Shown: piece by piece, positions 17,088 through 25,693 of the stretch
How positions within the stretch are numbered: position 1 is the stretch's first letter
Layout of the letters: every line of letters begins with the position of its first letter
Assembly: GCF_037893185.1 (NCBI RefSeq)
Contig: NZ_CP140772.1
Location: 6,658,501 to 6,722,500, forward strand
Length of the DNA stretch: 64,000 nt
Direction: 5' to 3'
Source: Chitinophaga sp. 180180018-3
Lineage (GTDB): Bacteria; Bacteroidota; Bacteroidia; Chitinophagales; Chitinophagaceae
The notes under the pieces: generated by a model
Database searches by the model: none
What the model saw: the letters and a program-made list of their open reading frames with translations, nothing else
What the model was told of the DNA's origin: nothing
Position numbers and translations under genes: made by a program

Positions 17088-17843
17088 TTATCTTGTAGTA
17101 TAACCACCGTTGGCGAAGATGGTTTGCCCGGTGATCCACCATCCGTCGGTTACGAGAAATAGTACTAATGGTACGATGTCTTCTATTTTGGTTAGGCCAC
17201 CTAATGCAGAAGCAGATTTGTGATAGGCCACTGAGTCGGGTGTTTCAGCCGGGTAGAAGAACGGCGTATCCATTGGGCCGGGAGCCACTGCGGTAACCGA
17301 AATACCTCTTCCGCCGTATTCTTTTGCCGCAGAACGGGTGAAGTGTTCTACCGGAGCTTTAGCACCGGCATAAGTGGAATAGAGGCCCGTAAACGCAGCC
17401 AGCAGGGAAGTTACGATCGTACAGATTTTGCCGTCATCGTTCATTTGCCGGCCCGCTTCCTGCAGGAAGAAATAAGCGGCTTTTGAATTGATGTCGAACA
17501 TGCTGTCGTATTCCGCTTCTGTAGTATCGCCAAATGGCTTCTTCAGCACTTTACCTACTGTGTTGATGGCAATATCGACACCACCATATTTACTTTTTGC
17601 GTCAGCAAAAAGCTTTACCACATTCTGTACTTTGGTAAGATCTCCCTGGGTGATGTAGGCTTCTCCGCCGGCAGCTTTGATATCTGCTAATGTTTGCTCA
17701 GCATCTGCTTTGGTAGCGTCTGAATTGTAGTGAATAACTACTTTGGCGCCGCCCGCTGCTAATGCGCGACTGATAAGGCCTCCCAAATTTTTACCGCCTC
17801 CTGCCACCACGGCAACTTTTCCTTTTAAATCATTCCTGGACAT
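17088..17843 (-). CDS. SDR family oxidoreductase
   Basis: A 251-residue NAD(P)-dependent short-chain dehydrogenase/reductase. The cofactor-binding start is LKGKVAVVAGGGKNLGG, a slightly unusual Gly-rich loop. An NxxG-like INTVGKVLKKPF segment, the catalytic YxxxK (YAGAKAPVEHF) with an upstream Ser, and VTAVAPGPMDTPFF follow. The frame extends to 17882, but the Met at 17843 begins the normal SDR N-terminus and is used here. The gene lies 99 bp downstream of a short AraC-type regulator on the same strand. The substrate is not predictable. Confidence 0.9.
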   Translation of the reverse strand: MSRNDLKGKVAVVAGGGKNLGGLISRALAAGGAKVVIHYNSDATKADAEQTLADIKAAGGEAYITQGDLTKVQNVVKLFADAKSKYGGVDIAINTVGKVLKKPFGDTTEAEYDSMFDINSKAAYFFLQEAGRQMNDDGKICTIVTSLLAAFTGLYSTYAGAKAPVEHFTRSAAKEYGGRGISVTAVAPGPMDTPFFYPAETPDSVAYHKSASALGGLTKIEDIVPLVLFLVTDGWWITGQTIFANGGYTTR

Positions 17844-17942
17844 AACAAAAATGGTTTTCAAATTGGTGAATAATGATGTCACAAATTTGCAGTGTTACGT
17901 CAAAGAAAGTGTGGTGAACTTTTCGGAACTTTTCCGGGTTGG

Positions 17943-18314
17943 CTATTTTTTTATTCTTTCCCTGTACTGGCCGGGGGTTTCTTTTAATTTTCTTTTAAAG
18001 AATTTGGAAAAGTTGGAGGGGTCATACGTTAATATCCTTGCAATTTCTGCGATCGGCAACTCTGTTTCTGCCAACATTTTCTTTGCTTCTATCAAAATTT
18101 TTTCATCATAAAAATAACAGGGAGCGTACCCTTTAGTGAGTTTGATGGTATCGCTTAAATGTTGGGGAGAGATATACATAGCGCGGGCAATCTCTGACAG
18201 TTCAAGCATTTTCACGACTCTTCCTTCTACTATATCATGCAGATGTTTATTCAAGATTTCAAAGTAAGCGTCTGTTATTTCATCGTTCCTTGAGTATTTA
18301 ACCGATTTGCTCAT
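17943..18314 (-). CDS. Short AraC family regulator (HTH domain only)
   Basis: A 123-residue protein consisting almost only of an AraC-type DNA-binding domain. The first helix-turn-helix contains LSEIARAMYISPQHLSDTIK and the second LPIAEIARILTYDPSNFSKF, ending KETPGQYRERI. There is no ligand-binding domain, so activity may depend on expression level or on a partner. It probably controls the SDR gene just downstream on the same strand; such regulator-SDR pairs are common in Bacteroidota. Confidence 0.85.
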   Translation of the reverse strand: MSKSVKYSRNDEITDAYFEILNKHLHDIVEGRVVKMLELSEIARAMYISPQHLSDTIKLTKGYAPCYFYDEKILIEAKKMLAETELPIAEIARILTYDPSNFSKFFKRKLKETPGQYRERIKK

Positions 18315-18429
18315 ATGTATGTTAATAGATAGATTAACAAAATAGTTGGTTTTTTGCTGCGGGAAAATACGGATAACGGAAGTTAAATAAAAGTATCAAG
18401 ATAAAAAAATTGAGATAAGGATTCCTTAT

Positions 18430-18954
18430 TTATATAAGTACTTTCAATTCTTTATAATCATTGATGCAGGTTATATTTGGGAGATGAGCCAGATTTCTAT
18501 TTGCAATACAGACAAATCGGATATCAAGCTCCCGGGTGGCTATATAATCCCATCTCCCATCACCAACATAGACAATGGAGTCTGGGAAGAGATGCTGTTG
18601 ATAGTATTCATCCATCCTGTCAATGGTATTACGAATAATGTTTGCACGAGAAATGGCATCCTGGGCAAAAGATGCAGCAATACTTCCGCTGATATCAATA
18701 CCAGCGCAATTGAGTTTAAAAAGCGCTGATTCGCGCCATCGACCAGTCGCCAGCCCTACGCCCCACTCATTGATTGTTCGCAGTTCCTTAAATATCCGGC
18801 CAGCTTTTGGCATTTCATAAAACCCGGCAGGATGCCGGCGACAGGCGTTGTTCAGCAAATCACAGAAGTGGGCAATAAACTCATCCCGTTCCTGCGTTGT
18901 AACAGGCGTCAGTGCCTGAAAAGTTTGGGGAAGCTTCTCAATACAACTTAATGA
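18430..18954 (-). pseudogene. HAD-family phosphatase lacking its N-terminus
   Basis: The open frame runs from an in-frame stop at 18955-18957 to the stop at 18430 and contains no good ATG; only TTG at 18858 could start it. The product carries HAD motif II (GVGLATGRWRESAL) and motif IV (SIVYVGDGRWDYIA) plus part of a helical cap (about IEKLPQTFQALTP onward). The nucleophile motif I (DxDxT) that should precede this is absent. It appears to be an N-terminally deleted, inactive phosphatase. The divergent metallophosphoesterase starts 30 bp away, so the deletion end lies at that junction. Confidence 0.7.
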
Positions 18955-18983
18955 TTATCTTAATAGAAAATAATTATTAATAC

Positions 18984-19700
18984 ATGATTTTAATAGGAGA
19001 TCTTCATGGCGGATATCCGGAGATACTGTCACGGATCCGGAAATTTAAGATGGCATCTACAGCGCTCATTCAGGTTGGAGATTGGGGATTAGGATTTCAG
19101 CCTGTAGACGACGATCTGAGAGTACTCCGGCAAACAGATGATTTTTTAGGCAGTCAACACAACATGCTGTATATCATACGCGGTAACCACGATAATAAGT
19201 GGTTCTGGGATAACCGCGATGATTTCCATCTTCAAAACATACGACTGGTAAAGGATTACGAGTACCTGACAATAGAAGACAGTAAAATACTGTTTGCGGG
19301 TGGCGGCATTTCCATCGACAGGATCAACCGTACACAGGGAAAAGATTATTGGCCTGATGAGGAAATCGTCTGGGATGCCGCCGCGTTGAAAGGCGCCTGT
19401 GAGGCAGGCATAGATATTATGGTATCGCACATTGCTCCGCGGGAGGCATGGCCTTATACCTACGATCCGTTGGTGCAACATTTCGCCAGCAGAGAATTGG
19501 CGGCAGGAAGGAATCTGACAGCAGCACTGGAAGATGAACGGAAAGTGATGAGTGAAATATTCCGCGATATAAAGGAAGCTGGCTGCCATACCTGGTATTA
19601 TGGCCACTATCATGCTTCCCAGGTGGAAGAAAAAGAAGGGATCACCTTCCGTTGCCTGGGTATTGGCGAGATGTATGACGCTGGTAACGTGAAAATATAA
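18984..19700 (+). CDS. Calcineurin-like metallophosphoesterase
   Basis: A 238-residue cytoplasmic phosphoesterase with the full set of dinuclear-metal motifs: GDLHG (residues 5-9), GDWG, GNHDNKW, VSHIAP and GHYHAS. These are the signatures of the calcineurin-like superfamily, which hydrolyses phosphomonoesters, phosphodiesters or nucleotides. No signal peptide is present. It is not obviously in an operon; a truncated HAD phosphatase is divergent from it. The substrate is unknown. Confidence 0.92.
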   Translation: MILIGDLHGGYPEILSRIRKFKMASTALIQVGDWGLGFQPVDDDLRVLRQTDDFLGSQHNMLYIIRGNHDNKWFWDNRDDFHLQNIRLVKDYEYLTIEDSKILFAGGGISIDRINRTQGKDYWPDEEIVWDAAALKGACEAGIDIMVSHIAPREAWPYTYDPLVQHFASRELAAGRNLTAALEDERKVMSEIFRDIKEAGCHTWYYGHYHASQVEEKEGITFRCLGIGEMYDAGNVKI

Positions 19701-19824
19701 AAGGGGGGATTTTATCACTATGCCAGATTTCGATAAAATAACTGTAATTTTCATATGAATTAGACCCGAAACCATATCATTATTACACCCAAGCTCCTTT
19801 TCATTTGAATAAAGAAATAAACAT

Positions 19825-20556
19825 ATGAAAAAGCTTCGTTCAGTTATTTTATTACTGTCTGGATTTTTCTTTTTTTTATCAGCAAAGGGGCAGGATGCGG
19901 CCTCCATTATGCTGAATCAGCAAATGAACAACCAGGCAGGACTAATAAATATCCAGCAAATGCAACGTTCCTTCGATGCACAAAACGAAGCCGGCAAACG
20001 GGCTGCTACATCCGGAAACAGCCGCCTGCCGGAAACCAATGCATGGAAGGTAGATCATGCCCCTCTCATCTCCCGTAAACTCCGTACACAGTACATCGCT
20101 AACATTGCTACATCCAATGGGCAGGAAGTAGCAGGAAAAACAGATAAATTTTTCGGAGATATTCAGACCACATTCGGAAAAATGACCGCTCCTTTCGGCC
20201 TGCATCAAAATAATTATGTAGATGTGGTAACGGCTTACCTGGTAGTCATGTGGATGTCGGTAAACAGGCAAACACAGGTACCATCTATAGCAAATGTACA
20301 GGCAGTGCGCAGGCAGTGCCAGCATAGCCTGAGTTCCGGTAAAGTTAGCAGACCAACTGCACAACAACTACAGCTGGCGGCTGAAACCTTCATGTACCAG
20401 GCTTGTTCGGCAGTGGCCATGAGAGAGCAGGCTGTTCGCGATGCTAACCCAAAACTGCTTGACAAACTAGCTACTCAGGCATCCGCCATACTTTCGAAAG
20501 AGCATATTTATCTGAATAATGTAGCGCTCACCAACAATGGATTTACCAAAAAATAA
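19825..20556 (+). CDS. Secreted protein, DUF6683-like
   Basis: A 243-residue exported protein (signal peptide about 1-22, ending SAKGQ). The segment around residues 110-150 (GKMTAPFGLHQNNYVDVVTA, then YLVVMWMS) matches the core of DUF6683 family proteins, in which a GL-x3-N-x-AD-like element precedes a conserved Y-x-V-x-W helix. The rest is predicted helical and rich in Gln and Ala. No catalytic residues are evident. It is a single gene ended by a long perfect palindrome shared with the convergent dinB gene. Confidence 0.6.
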   Translation: MKKLRSVILLLSGFFFFLSAKGQDAASIMLNQQMNNQAGLINIQQMQRSFDAQNEAGKRAATSGNSRLPETNAWKVDHAPLISRKLRTQYIANIATSNGQEVAGKTDKFFGDIQTTFGKMTAPFGLHQNNYVDVVTAYLVVMWMSVNRQTQVPSIANVQAVRRQCQHSLSSGKVSRPTAQQLQLAAETFMYQACSAVAMREQAVRDANPKLLDKLATQASAILSKEHIYLNNVALTNNGFTKK

Positions 20557-20557
20557 A

Positions 20558-20599
20558 ATCACAAGGCCACTGAAAGCATGCTTTCAGTGGCCTTGTGAT
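20558..20599. terminator. Perfect 42-nt palindrome between convergent genes
   Basis: Arms of 21 nt (20558-20578 and 20579-20599) are exact reverse complements. The palindrome fills almost the whole 51-bp space between the gene ending at 20556 and the dinB stop at 20608. There is no T-run, but its position and strength suggest a bidirectional terminator or 3'-end protecting hairpin. Confidence 0.7.
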
Positions 20600-20607
20600 C
20601 AGGGCTT

Positions 20608-21015
20608 TCAATAGCCATACTCCGGAGGAGTGATGCCACAGCAACGCAGATACACCGTTGCCTGTCCTCTGTGATGCGTGATATGATCGATAGTAGCGTG
20701 AAATCCGTTCACTGCTTTTTCATCCAGCGTAATTTCTCCGATACTTTCCTGAAGCATATCAAAATTATCCGACAGATATTTCCGGGTGGCCGATGCGCTT
20801 TTCGTTACTGCCGGCGGATCCCAAGGGGTAGCTGTTTGCTGGACGTAATTCTCTTTCCACCATATTATACCATAGCCAATATGATGCATCAGCTCATTGA
20901 AGCTCCAACTTTCGGGCGCCGGTTTGAAATGATATTTATCGGCAGGCATAGCCCCGGCCACATTCAGTGTATAATTCCGGGCATTCTCGAGGGTAGCTAA
21001 TAATTGCTTTTTCAT
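20608..21015 (-). CDS. DinB family protein
   Basis: A 135-residue four-helix-bundle protein of the DinB/YfiT superfamily. Three His at the expected metal-binding positions are visible: NELMHHIGYGIIWW near residue 43 and ATIDHITHHRGQATVYLR near residue 110. Members include thiol-transferases and stress-induced proteins; the specific role is unknown. The frame opens at a TTG (21024), but the ATG at 21015 is preferred. A TAGTTTTG element resembling a -7 box lies about 20 bp upstream. The adjacent AraC gene is on the same strand. Confidence 0.85.
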   Translation of the reverse strand: MKKQLLATLENARNYTLNVAGAMPADKYHFKPAPESWSFNELMHHIGYGIIWWKENYVQQTATPWDPPAVTKSASATRKYLSDNFDMLQESIGEITLDEKAVNGFHATIDHITHHRGQATVYLRCCGITPPEYGY

Positions 21016-21082
21016 AATGTTCAATTTGATAAAGCAAAACTAGGATGCCACGCAACGGAAGATTTAAGGAAAATTGCTTTTT

Positions 21083-21922
21083 TTAACGTCTTACCTGCGA
21101 CGGAGATTTTCCATATTGTTTCTTGTAGGCAGCAGAGAAATGTTCCAGGCTGTTGAAGCCTGTATCAAAAGCAATACCGGTAACCGGCTGACTGGTATGC
21201 CGCAGCTGCAGATCGGCCTGTTTCAGTCGTACCTGAACAAGGTAGCCATAAGGCCCAAAGCCGGTAATTTGTTTAAATAGACGATTGAAATGGAAGGGGC
21301 TCATATACCCATGATCAGCCAGTTGTTGCAGGGAGATGTCATCAGACAGGTGATCACTGATGAAATCTTTTACAGCACTGATCACAGGAAGATAATTTTT
21401 CTTTTGCTTCATGCTGAGCAATGGCAGCGGTTTGCGTTCTGCACCTCCCGATACCACCAGCACAAACAATTCCATCATCAGCTGTTCCGCCCATAGACGT
21501 GGAAAGCGGGATTGCTGCAACAGTGCGAAGATCCTGTGATGCAGGAACTCCATATCAGGCGTTGCTTTTATGAGGATAGACTGTAAGTCGGGGTTCTTCA
21601 GAAACCAGTTGATACCAGCTGCCTGTTCTTCCAGCTGAGCAATGCTTTCAGCGGGGAAAGAAAAAATAGTGCACTGATCAGGCATGTCATGTACATGCGC
21701 CACCTGGTGTTCATATCCTGGTTTGCAGACAAGGAAAAGACCGTTGTAAGCATCCAGGTCGTTACGAAAAACTTTAAACACAAAATTTCCGCTGCGGATA
21801 TAAGCAATAGAAAAGGTTTCCTGATACTCTTTACCAGACAATTTGCATTGCTGACACTGGCAGAGGAAATTATGTACCGTGCAAATGGAGGAGTTATATA
21901 GTTGTTGAATGATCGCTTCCAT
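21083..21922 (-). CDS. AraC family transcriptional regulator
   Basis: A 279-residue regulator with an N-terminal cupin-like sensor part (about 25-150) and a C-terminal AraC double helix-turn-helix (about 180-278): SLQQLADHGYMSPFHFNRLF, then GFGPYGYLVQVRLKQA and IAFDTGFNSLEHFSAAYK. The N-terminus has a cysteine cluster (CTVHNFLCQCQQCK), possibly redox- or metal-sensitive, seen in some AraC regulators of this type. It lies 67 bp upstream of dinB on the same strand and may control it. Confidence 0.9.
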   Translation of the reverse strand: MEAIIQQLYNSSICTVHNFLCQCQQCKLSGKEYQETFSIAYIRSGNFVFKVFRNDLDAYNGLFLVCKPGYEHQVAHVHDMPDQCTIFSFPAESIAQLEEQAAGINWFLKNPDLQSILIKATPDMEFLHHRIFALLQQSRFPRLWAEQLMMELFVLVVSGGAERKPLPLLSMKQKKNYLPVISAVKDFISDHLSDDISLQQLADHGYMSPFHFNRLFKQITGFGPYGYLVQVRLKQADLQLRHTSQPVTGIAFDTGFNSLEHFSAAYKKQYGKSPSQVRR

Positions 21923-22151
21923 TTTACCGGTTTTTATGTTGACATTCAGGGAGGTGTTGTTTAATAAAACGGGCTTCAGACTGGCTTTCAGGCGAAGCAG
22001 GCTGCGCCTGTTGCGGGAGCCGGACTGGCGTTACAAATATAGAGAAAATAGATACACTATGGAGGCGACAGAAGGTATTGACACTGGATTAGGTATTCTA
22101 TACCGTTAACCGTGATCCGGGAAAACTTAACGATTTGTCAGTCGTTTTTTA

Positions 22152-22841
22152 CTACCAGTTTTCAAACTGAGTTCCCTTTAACCAATAATCATGAAAGAAC
22201 AGCATATTATTGATCTCTTTTTTCCTGAGCAGGAACTCTTTGGAACCTACCTGGCCATTGGTTCTATCTTCCGTTAGTTGCTTTAACTCCAGTTTCTTTA
22301 TTTGCCGTTTTTTTACATGCTCATAGTGCTCTTTTGTTTTTTCTTTCTCCTCCAAATATGCTTTATCTGACAGATAAGGATTATCCTGAAGTTGTACTTT
22401 ATTGAGGGAACATCCGTTTCTTTCTTTATAAGGAATAGTCTGGCCAAACTGGAACGATGGCGTTTGGCGTATGTACTGTTCAAAGCCTTCACAGGTAAAG
22501 GCCATCTCTCCACGCTGAGTAACAATGATCCAGATTATTTTATCTTCCATTATTTGTTTTTCGATGTAGTCAATTTCAAAAACATCTTCCATTAGCACAT
22601 CAAAATCAAATGAAGCAATCACTGCTTTTTTAAACACCAAAGTAGCCGGCGCCACCCAAAATGTAAAAGGTAATCCTTCCACGTCTGGCTGATTCCATTT
22701 GAATATATAATCGATATCAAATTCCAGATCTTCTCCCAAGGCCATTTTATAGATCTGGGAATCGTGCCAGCCCATTAGTTCAAAGTCCATATCTGTCCAG
22801 AGGCTTTTTTCTAATTCATAGGGCATATCTTCTCCATTCAT
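22152..22841 (-). CDS. Hypothetical cytoplasmic protein
   Basis: A 229-residue protein that I cannot assign. It is acidic in the first half, with alternating hydrophobic/charged strands (GWHDSQIYKMALGEDLEFDI) and several Trp, and ends in a Lys/Glu-rich helical stretch (about 160-215, likely coiled coil) and a Trp-containing tail. No signal peptide or membrane helix is present. Start candidates are Met1 and Met6 (22826). It stands between the AraC and RhuM-Doc genes with A+T-rich spacers on both sides, so it may be accessory. Confidence 0.55.
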   Translation of the reverse strand: MNGEDMPYELEKSLWTDMDFELMGWHDSQIYKMALGEDLEFDIDYIFKWNQPDVEGLPFTFWVAPATLVFKKAVIASFDFDVLMEDVFEIDYIEKQIMEDKIIWIIVTQRGEMAFTCEGFEQYIRQTPSFQFGQTIPYKERNGCSLNKVQLQDNPYLSDKAYLEEKEKTKEHYEHVKKRQIKKLELKQLTEDRTNGQVGSKEFLLRKKEINNMLFFHDYWLKGTQFENW

Positions 22842-23055
22842 AATAATTGCTCTTTAAGCAAAAGGCATGATAATTTTAATCAGCTGTTATTCACTACCAA
22901 TTATTTACACTTTTCTTTATGAATTTAGCTGTTTATAGTTCGATACCAAAATAAAAAAATCCTATCCTGGAAACGAATTAACATCCAAAGGCATATCTAT
23001 AAGTGCCCTCATGCCCACTTTAATGAGGTAGATGCAGCAGCTCAATAAGATAGGT

Positions 23056-24033
23056 TCAGTTCTTCAGATTAATCAAATTCACCACCACCTTCACCATCAC
23101 TTCCTTCTCATCCGGCTTAGACTCTGCAATCATCAGCGTCAAAGCCACTAACGCATTATCAGCAATCTTTTTTGAGCCATTCGAATGATATAGAATATTA
23201 TTCCTATCCAGAAACCAAACAAACAAAAACGCCGCAATACGTTTATTCCCATCAGAAAAGGAATGGTTCTTCGTAACAAAATATAGTAAGTTAGCTGCTT
23301 TCTCCTCTACACTGGGATATAGGAATTGTCCACCGAACGTTTGATATATAGCCGCCAGTGACCCTTGAAAAGATTCATCTTTTTCATTTCCAAACAAACT
23401 GCTTCCACCGAATTTGTCGCGGAGCCCTTTGATTGCGTCCATTGCGGAATGATAGGTAACCTCAAACAGATTCTCAGGAGTGGTCGATTCTATTTGAAGC
23501 ACCTGGTGATCATATTGATCCAGCACATCTAAGGCGTAGGTATAATCAGTGATCACTTTCAGCAAACCTGTTGCTTCGTCTGTATTCAAAGCCTGGCTCT
23601 CCATCACGTTTCCCAGGAGCTTTACGGTTTGTTTCAACTCATCTAATTTTCGTGCCTGTTCCCGCAAACGTCTCTGATCGATAGTATATCCTTTGATCAG
23701 ATAATCTTTCAATACTTTATTTGCCCAGATGCGAAATTGAGTTCCCCGTGGAGATTTAACCCGATAGCCCACAGAAATCACCACATCCAGGTTATAGAAA
23801 TTAACCGGCTTCTTAGCAAATTCGGAAATTCCGAATTTCTTCATAGTTAGCTCCTGATCAATTTCTTTTTCTTTATATATATTATTAATATGTTCATTAA
23901 TAGTGGACTTTGCCTTTTGGAACAGAAGGCCCATCTGATCTTGAGTAAGCCAAACAGTGTCATTTTCCAACTTAACATCAATTCGTAAATCACCTTCTGA
24001 ATGCTCGTATATGAGTATTTGATCGTCTTGCAT
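23056..24033 (-). CDS. RhuM family protein fused to a Doc/Fic domain
   Basis: A 325-residue two-domain protein. Residues about 1-150 are a RhuM/virulence-protein domain (TVWLTQDQMGLLFQKAKSTI, VISVGYRVKSPRGTQFRIWA, then LKDYLIKGYTID), thought to be DNA- or phage-related. A helical linker leads to a Fic/Doc domain (about 185-310) with the active-site motif HSFSDGNKR starting near His257. The Lys after GN is typical of Doc-type proteins, which phosphorylate elongation factor Tu, rather than of AMP-transferring Fic proteins (G-x-R). No small antitoxin gene adjoins it. The TTG at 24054 is rejected in favour of the ATG at 24033. Confidence 0.88.
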   Translation of the reverse strand: MQDDQILIYEHSEGDLRIDVKLENDTVWLTQDQMGLLFQKAKSTINEHINNIYKEKEIDQELTMKKFGISEFAKKPVNFYNLDVVISVGYRVKSPRGTQFRIWANKVLKDYLIKGYTIDQRRLREQARKLDELKQTVKLLGNVMESQALNTDEATGLLKVITDYTYALDVLDQYDHQVLQIESTTPENLFEVTYHSAMDAIKGLRDKFGGSSLFGNEKDESFQGSLAAIYQTFGGQFLYPSVEEKAANLLYFVTKNHSFSDGNKRIAAFLFVWFLDRNNILYHSNGSKKIADNALVALTLMIAESKPDEKEVMVKVVVNLINLKN

Positions 24034-24339
24034 ATGGTTAAAAATTTGATGCAAAATTCATGGAATACAAATCCCGACCTGTTAATCCTTTGCTTATAAA
24101 AAACGATTAACACTATTACCCAATGAAGCGTCTCAATACAGCCAACATTTTTTCCCGAAAATGTAATTTTAGGCAGTACCTTCCTTCTCCTAAAATCTTA
24201 AAGCGTCAAACAAAGAGATATACACTTTTTGGGGAATATGATTATAAAATTTCCCGGGAGGTGATGGAAATTGTTGTAATATTCCCGCCGGAATTTTACC
24301 AGCATAACTTATTAGCCAAAATTATCTTTACAAACATCT

Positions 24340-25689
24340 ATGGATGAAATAAGGGACAGACGACATATAAAGGAAATTATCAGCGAATATGCTACCCGCT
24401 TTGTTGCCTGGGGCCCGCCGGAAACCTGGGATTTGGATCAATTCAAGACATTGGAAAACATGATCCTCGAATCTACAGATATAACGGTTAATGCAAATAC
24501 GCTTAAGCGATTCTTTCAACAGCGCACGGGCAATCCTCAGCTGGCTACCAGGGATGCGCTGTGCCGTTTTTTAGGATATGCAGGGTATACTGATTTCGTC
24601 ATCAAAAAAACCCGGGTAGAGGACGCTGTTAATAGTTCAGTTGAGTCAGAGGAAGAAGAAGAAGAAGCAGAAGACAAACAAAATGTTCCTATCATCTCAT
24701 CAGCGCCTGCCAGGGCTCAAAAATCAAACCGCATATATATCTATCTGCTGGCAGCTCTTTTACTGATTGTAAGCTCCTACCTTTTGTATATATTGAAGTT
24801 GAAAGATTTATACACAAATTATCTGTTGTCCAAAATAGAATTTGTTGTTTCAAAATCCAAAGGCGCCAATCCCCTGACAGTAACGTTTTCGTATAACATC
24901 CCATCTCCCCTGCTAAAGGATATCAAATTGGTATATGAAGAAGCCAATGGCGATACTGCAGAGAAACGACTCACCAGAGATGTTGGAAAGGTAAACGCTA
25001 CCTATATCTATGAAGGAGACGGATATTGTCACCTGCAATATAATGGCCATACTATCAAAACCATCACCCTGGAAAACCGTAAGCCGGGCTGGTCTGTTTA
25101 TACACGCAACGAGCGGAAGGGCATTTTCAGGACGTTACCTATCAGTCAGGCCTACAATAAGGAAGGATACGCAAGTCTGCCGCTGGATAGTGTGGTAGCA
25201 GAAGCACGTCCAGGGCATTTATTTGTAAGTTATGTTTACTATAAAGAAAAACTCACGGATGGCGATAACTTCCTGTTGGAAGCCAGAGTTCGTAACTCCG
25301 CCAAAGACTTTGCCATTCCACGTTCCGACGTGATGATGTACATTCTGTCCGATACCGGAATGCATGGTTTTTCTTTAAATGAGGCAGGTTATGCATATAT
25401 AAAATTCATCAGTGGTGAAAAGAGTATCAAGGGAGACGAATATAATCTGAGCAAATTCAACTTCGACGCTTCTGCATGGCATGTTATGGCTATCAGGGTG
25501 GAGAATAAAAAATCAACCTTTTATCTGGATGGTCAGAAGATCTATCATATAGATTATTCTCAGGCCATAGGCACAGCCAATGAATTGATTTTAAGATTCA
25601 AAGGCTGTGGTGCGGTGGATTATGTAAAGCTTAAGAAGCTCGACGGGCAGACAGTTTATGAACAGGATTTCGATAAAAAAATCGAATAA
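24340..25689 (+). CDS. Single-pass membrane protein: HTH-like cytoplasmic domain, PKD-like and lectin-like periplasmic domains
   Basis: A 449-residue protein in three parts. The N-terminal ~85 residues (WDLDQFKTLENMILE, then VNANTLKRFFQQRT and DALCRFLGYAGYTDF) resemble a Bacteroidota-specific domain that looks like a DNA-binding helix-turn-helix. An acidic linker (Glu run, about 106-116) and one membrane helix (about 131-152) follow. Outside, a PKD-like strand set (SKSKGANPLTVTFSYNI) and a concanavalin-like sandwich (about 300-445; YLDGQKIYHIDYSQA) suggest glycan binding. Its stop is only 4 bp from the convergent GH105 stop, at the end of the polysaccharide locus. A role as the locus sensor/regulator is an inference. 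Confidence 0.65.
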   Translation: MDEIRDRRHIKEIISEYATRFVAWGPPETWDLDQFKTLENMILESTDITVNANTLKRFFQQRTGNPQLATRDALCRFLGYAGYTDFVIKKTRVEDAVNSSVESEEEEEEAEDKQNVPIISSAPARAQKSNRIYIYLLAALLLIVSSYLLYILKLKDLYTNYLLSKIEFVVSKSKGANPLTVTFSYNIPSPLLKDIKLVYEEANGDTAEKRLTRDVGKVNATYIYEGDGYCHLQYNGHTIKTITLENRKPGWSVYTRNERKGIFRTLPISQAYNKEGYASLPLDSVVAEARPGHLFVSYVYYKEKLTDGDNFLLEARVRNSAKDFAIPRSDVMMYILSDTGMHGFSLNEAGYAYIKFISGEKSIKGDEYNLSKFNFDASAWHVMAIRVENKKSTFYLDGQKIYHIDYSQAIGTANELILRFKGCGAVDYVKLKKLDGQTVYEQDFDKKIE

Positions 25690-25693
25690 CATA

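Noticed and set aside
24123..24347. A 74-codon + strand frame just before the membrane sensor gene
   Set aside because: It overlaps the start of the gene at 24340, has no recognisable domain, and its composition is that of random A+T-rich DNA.
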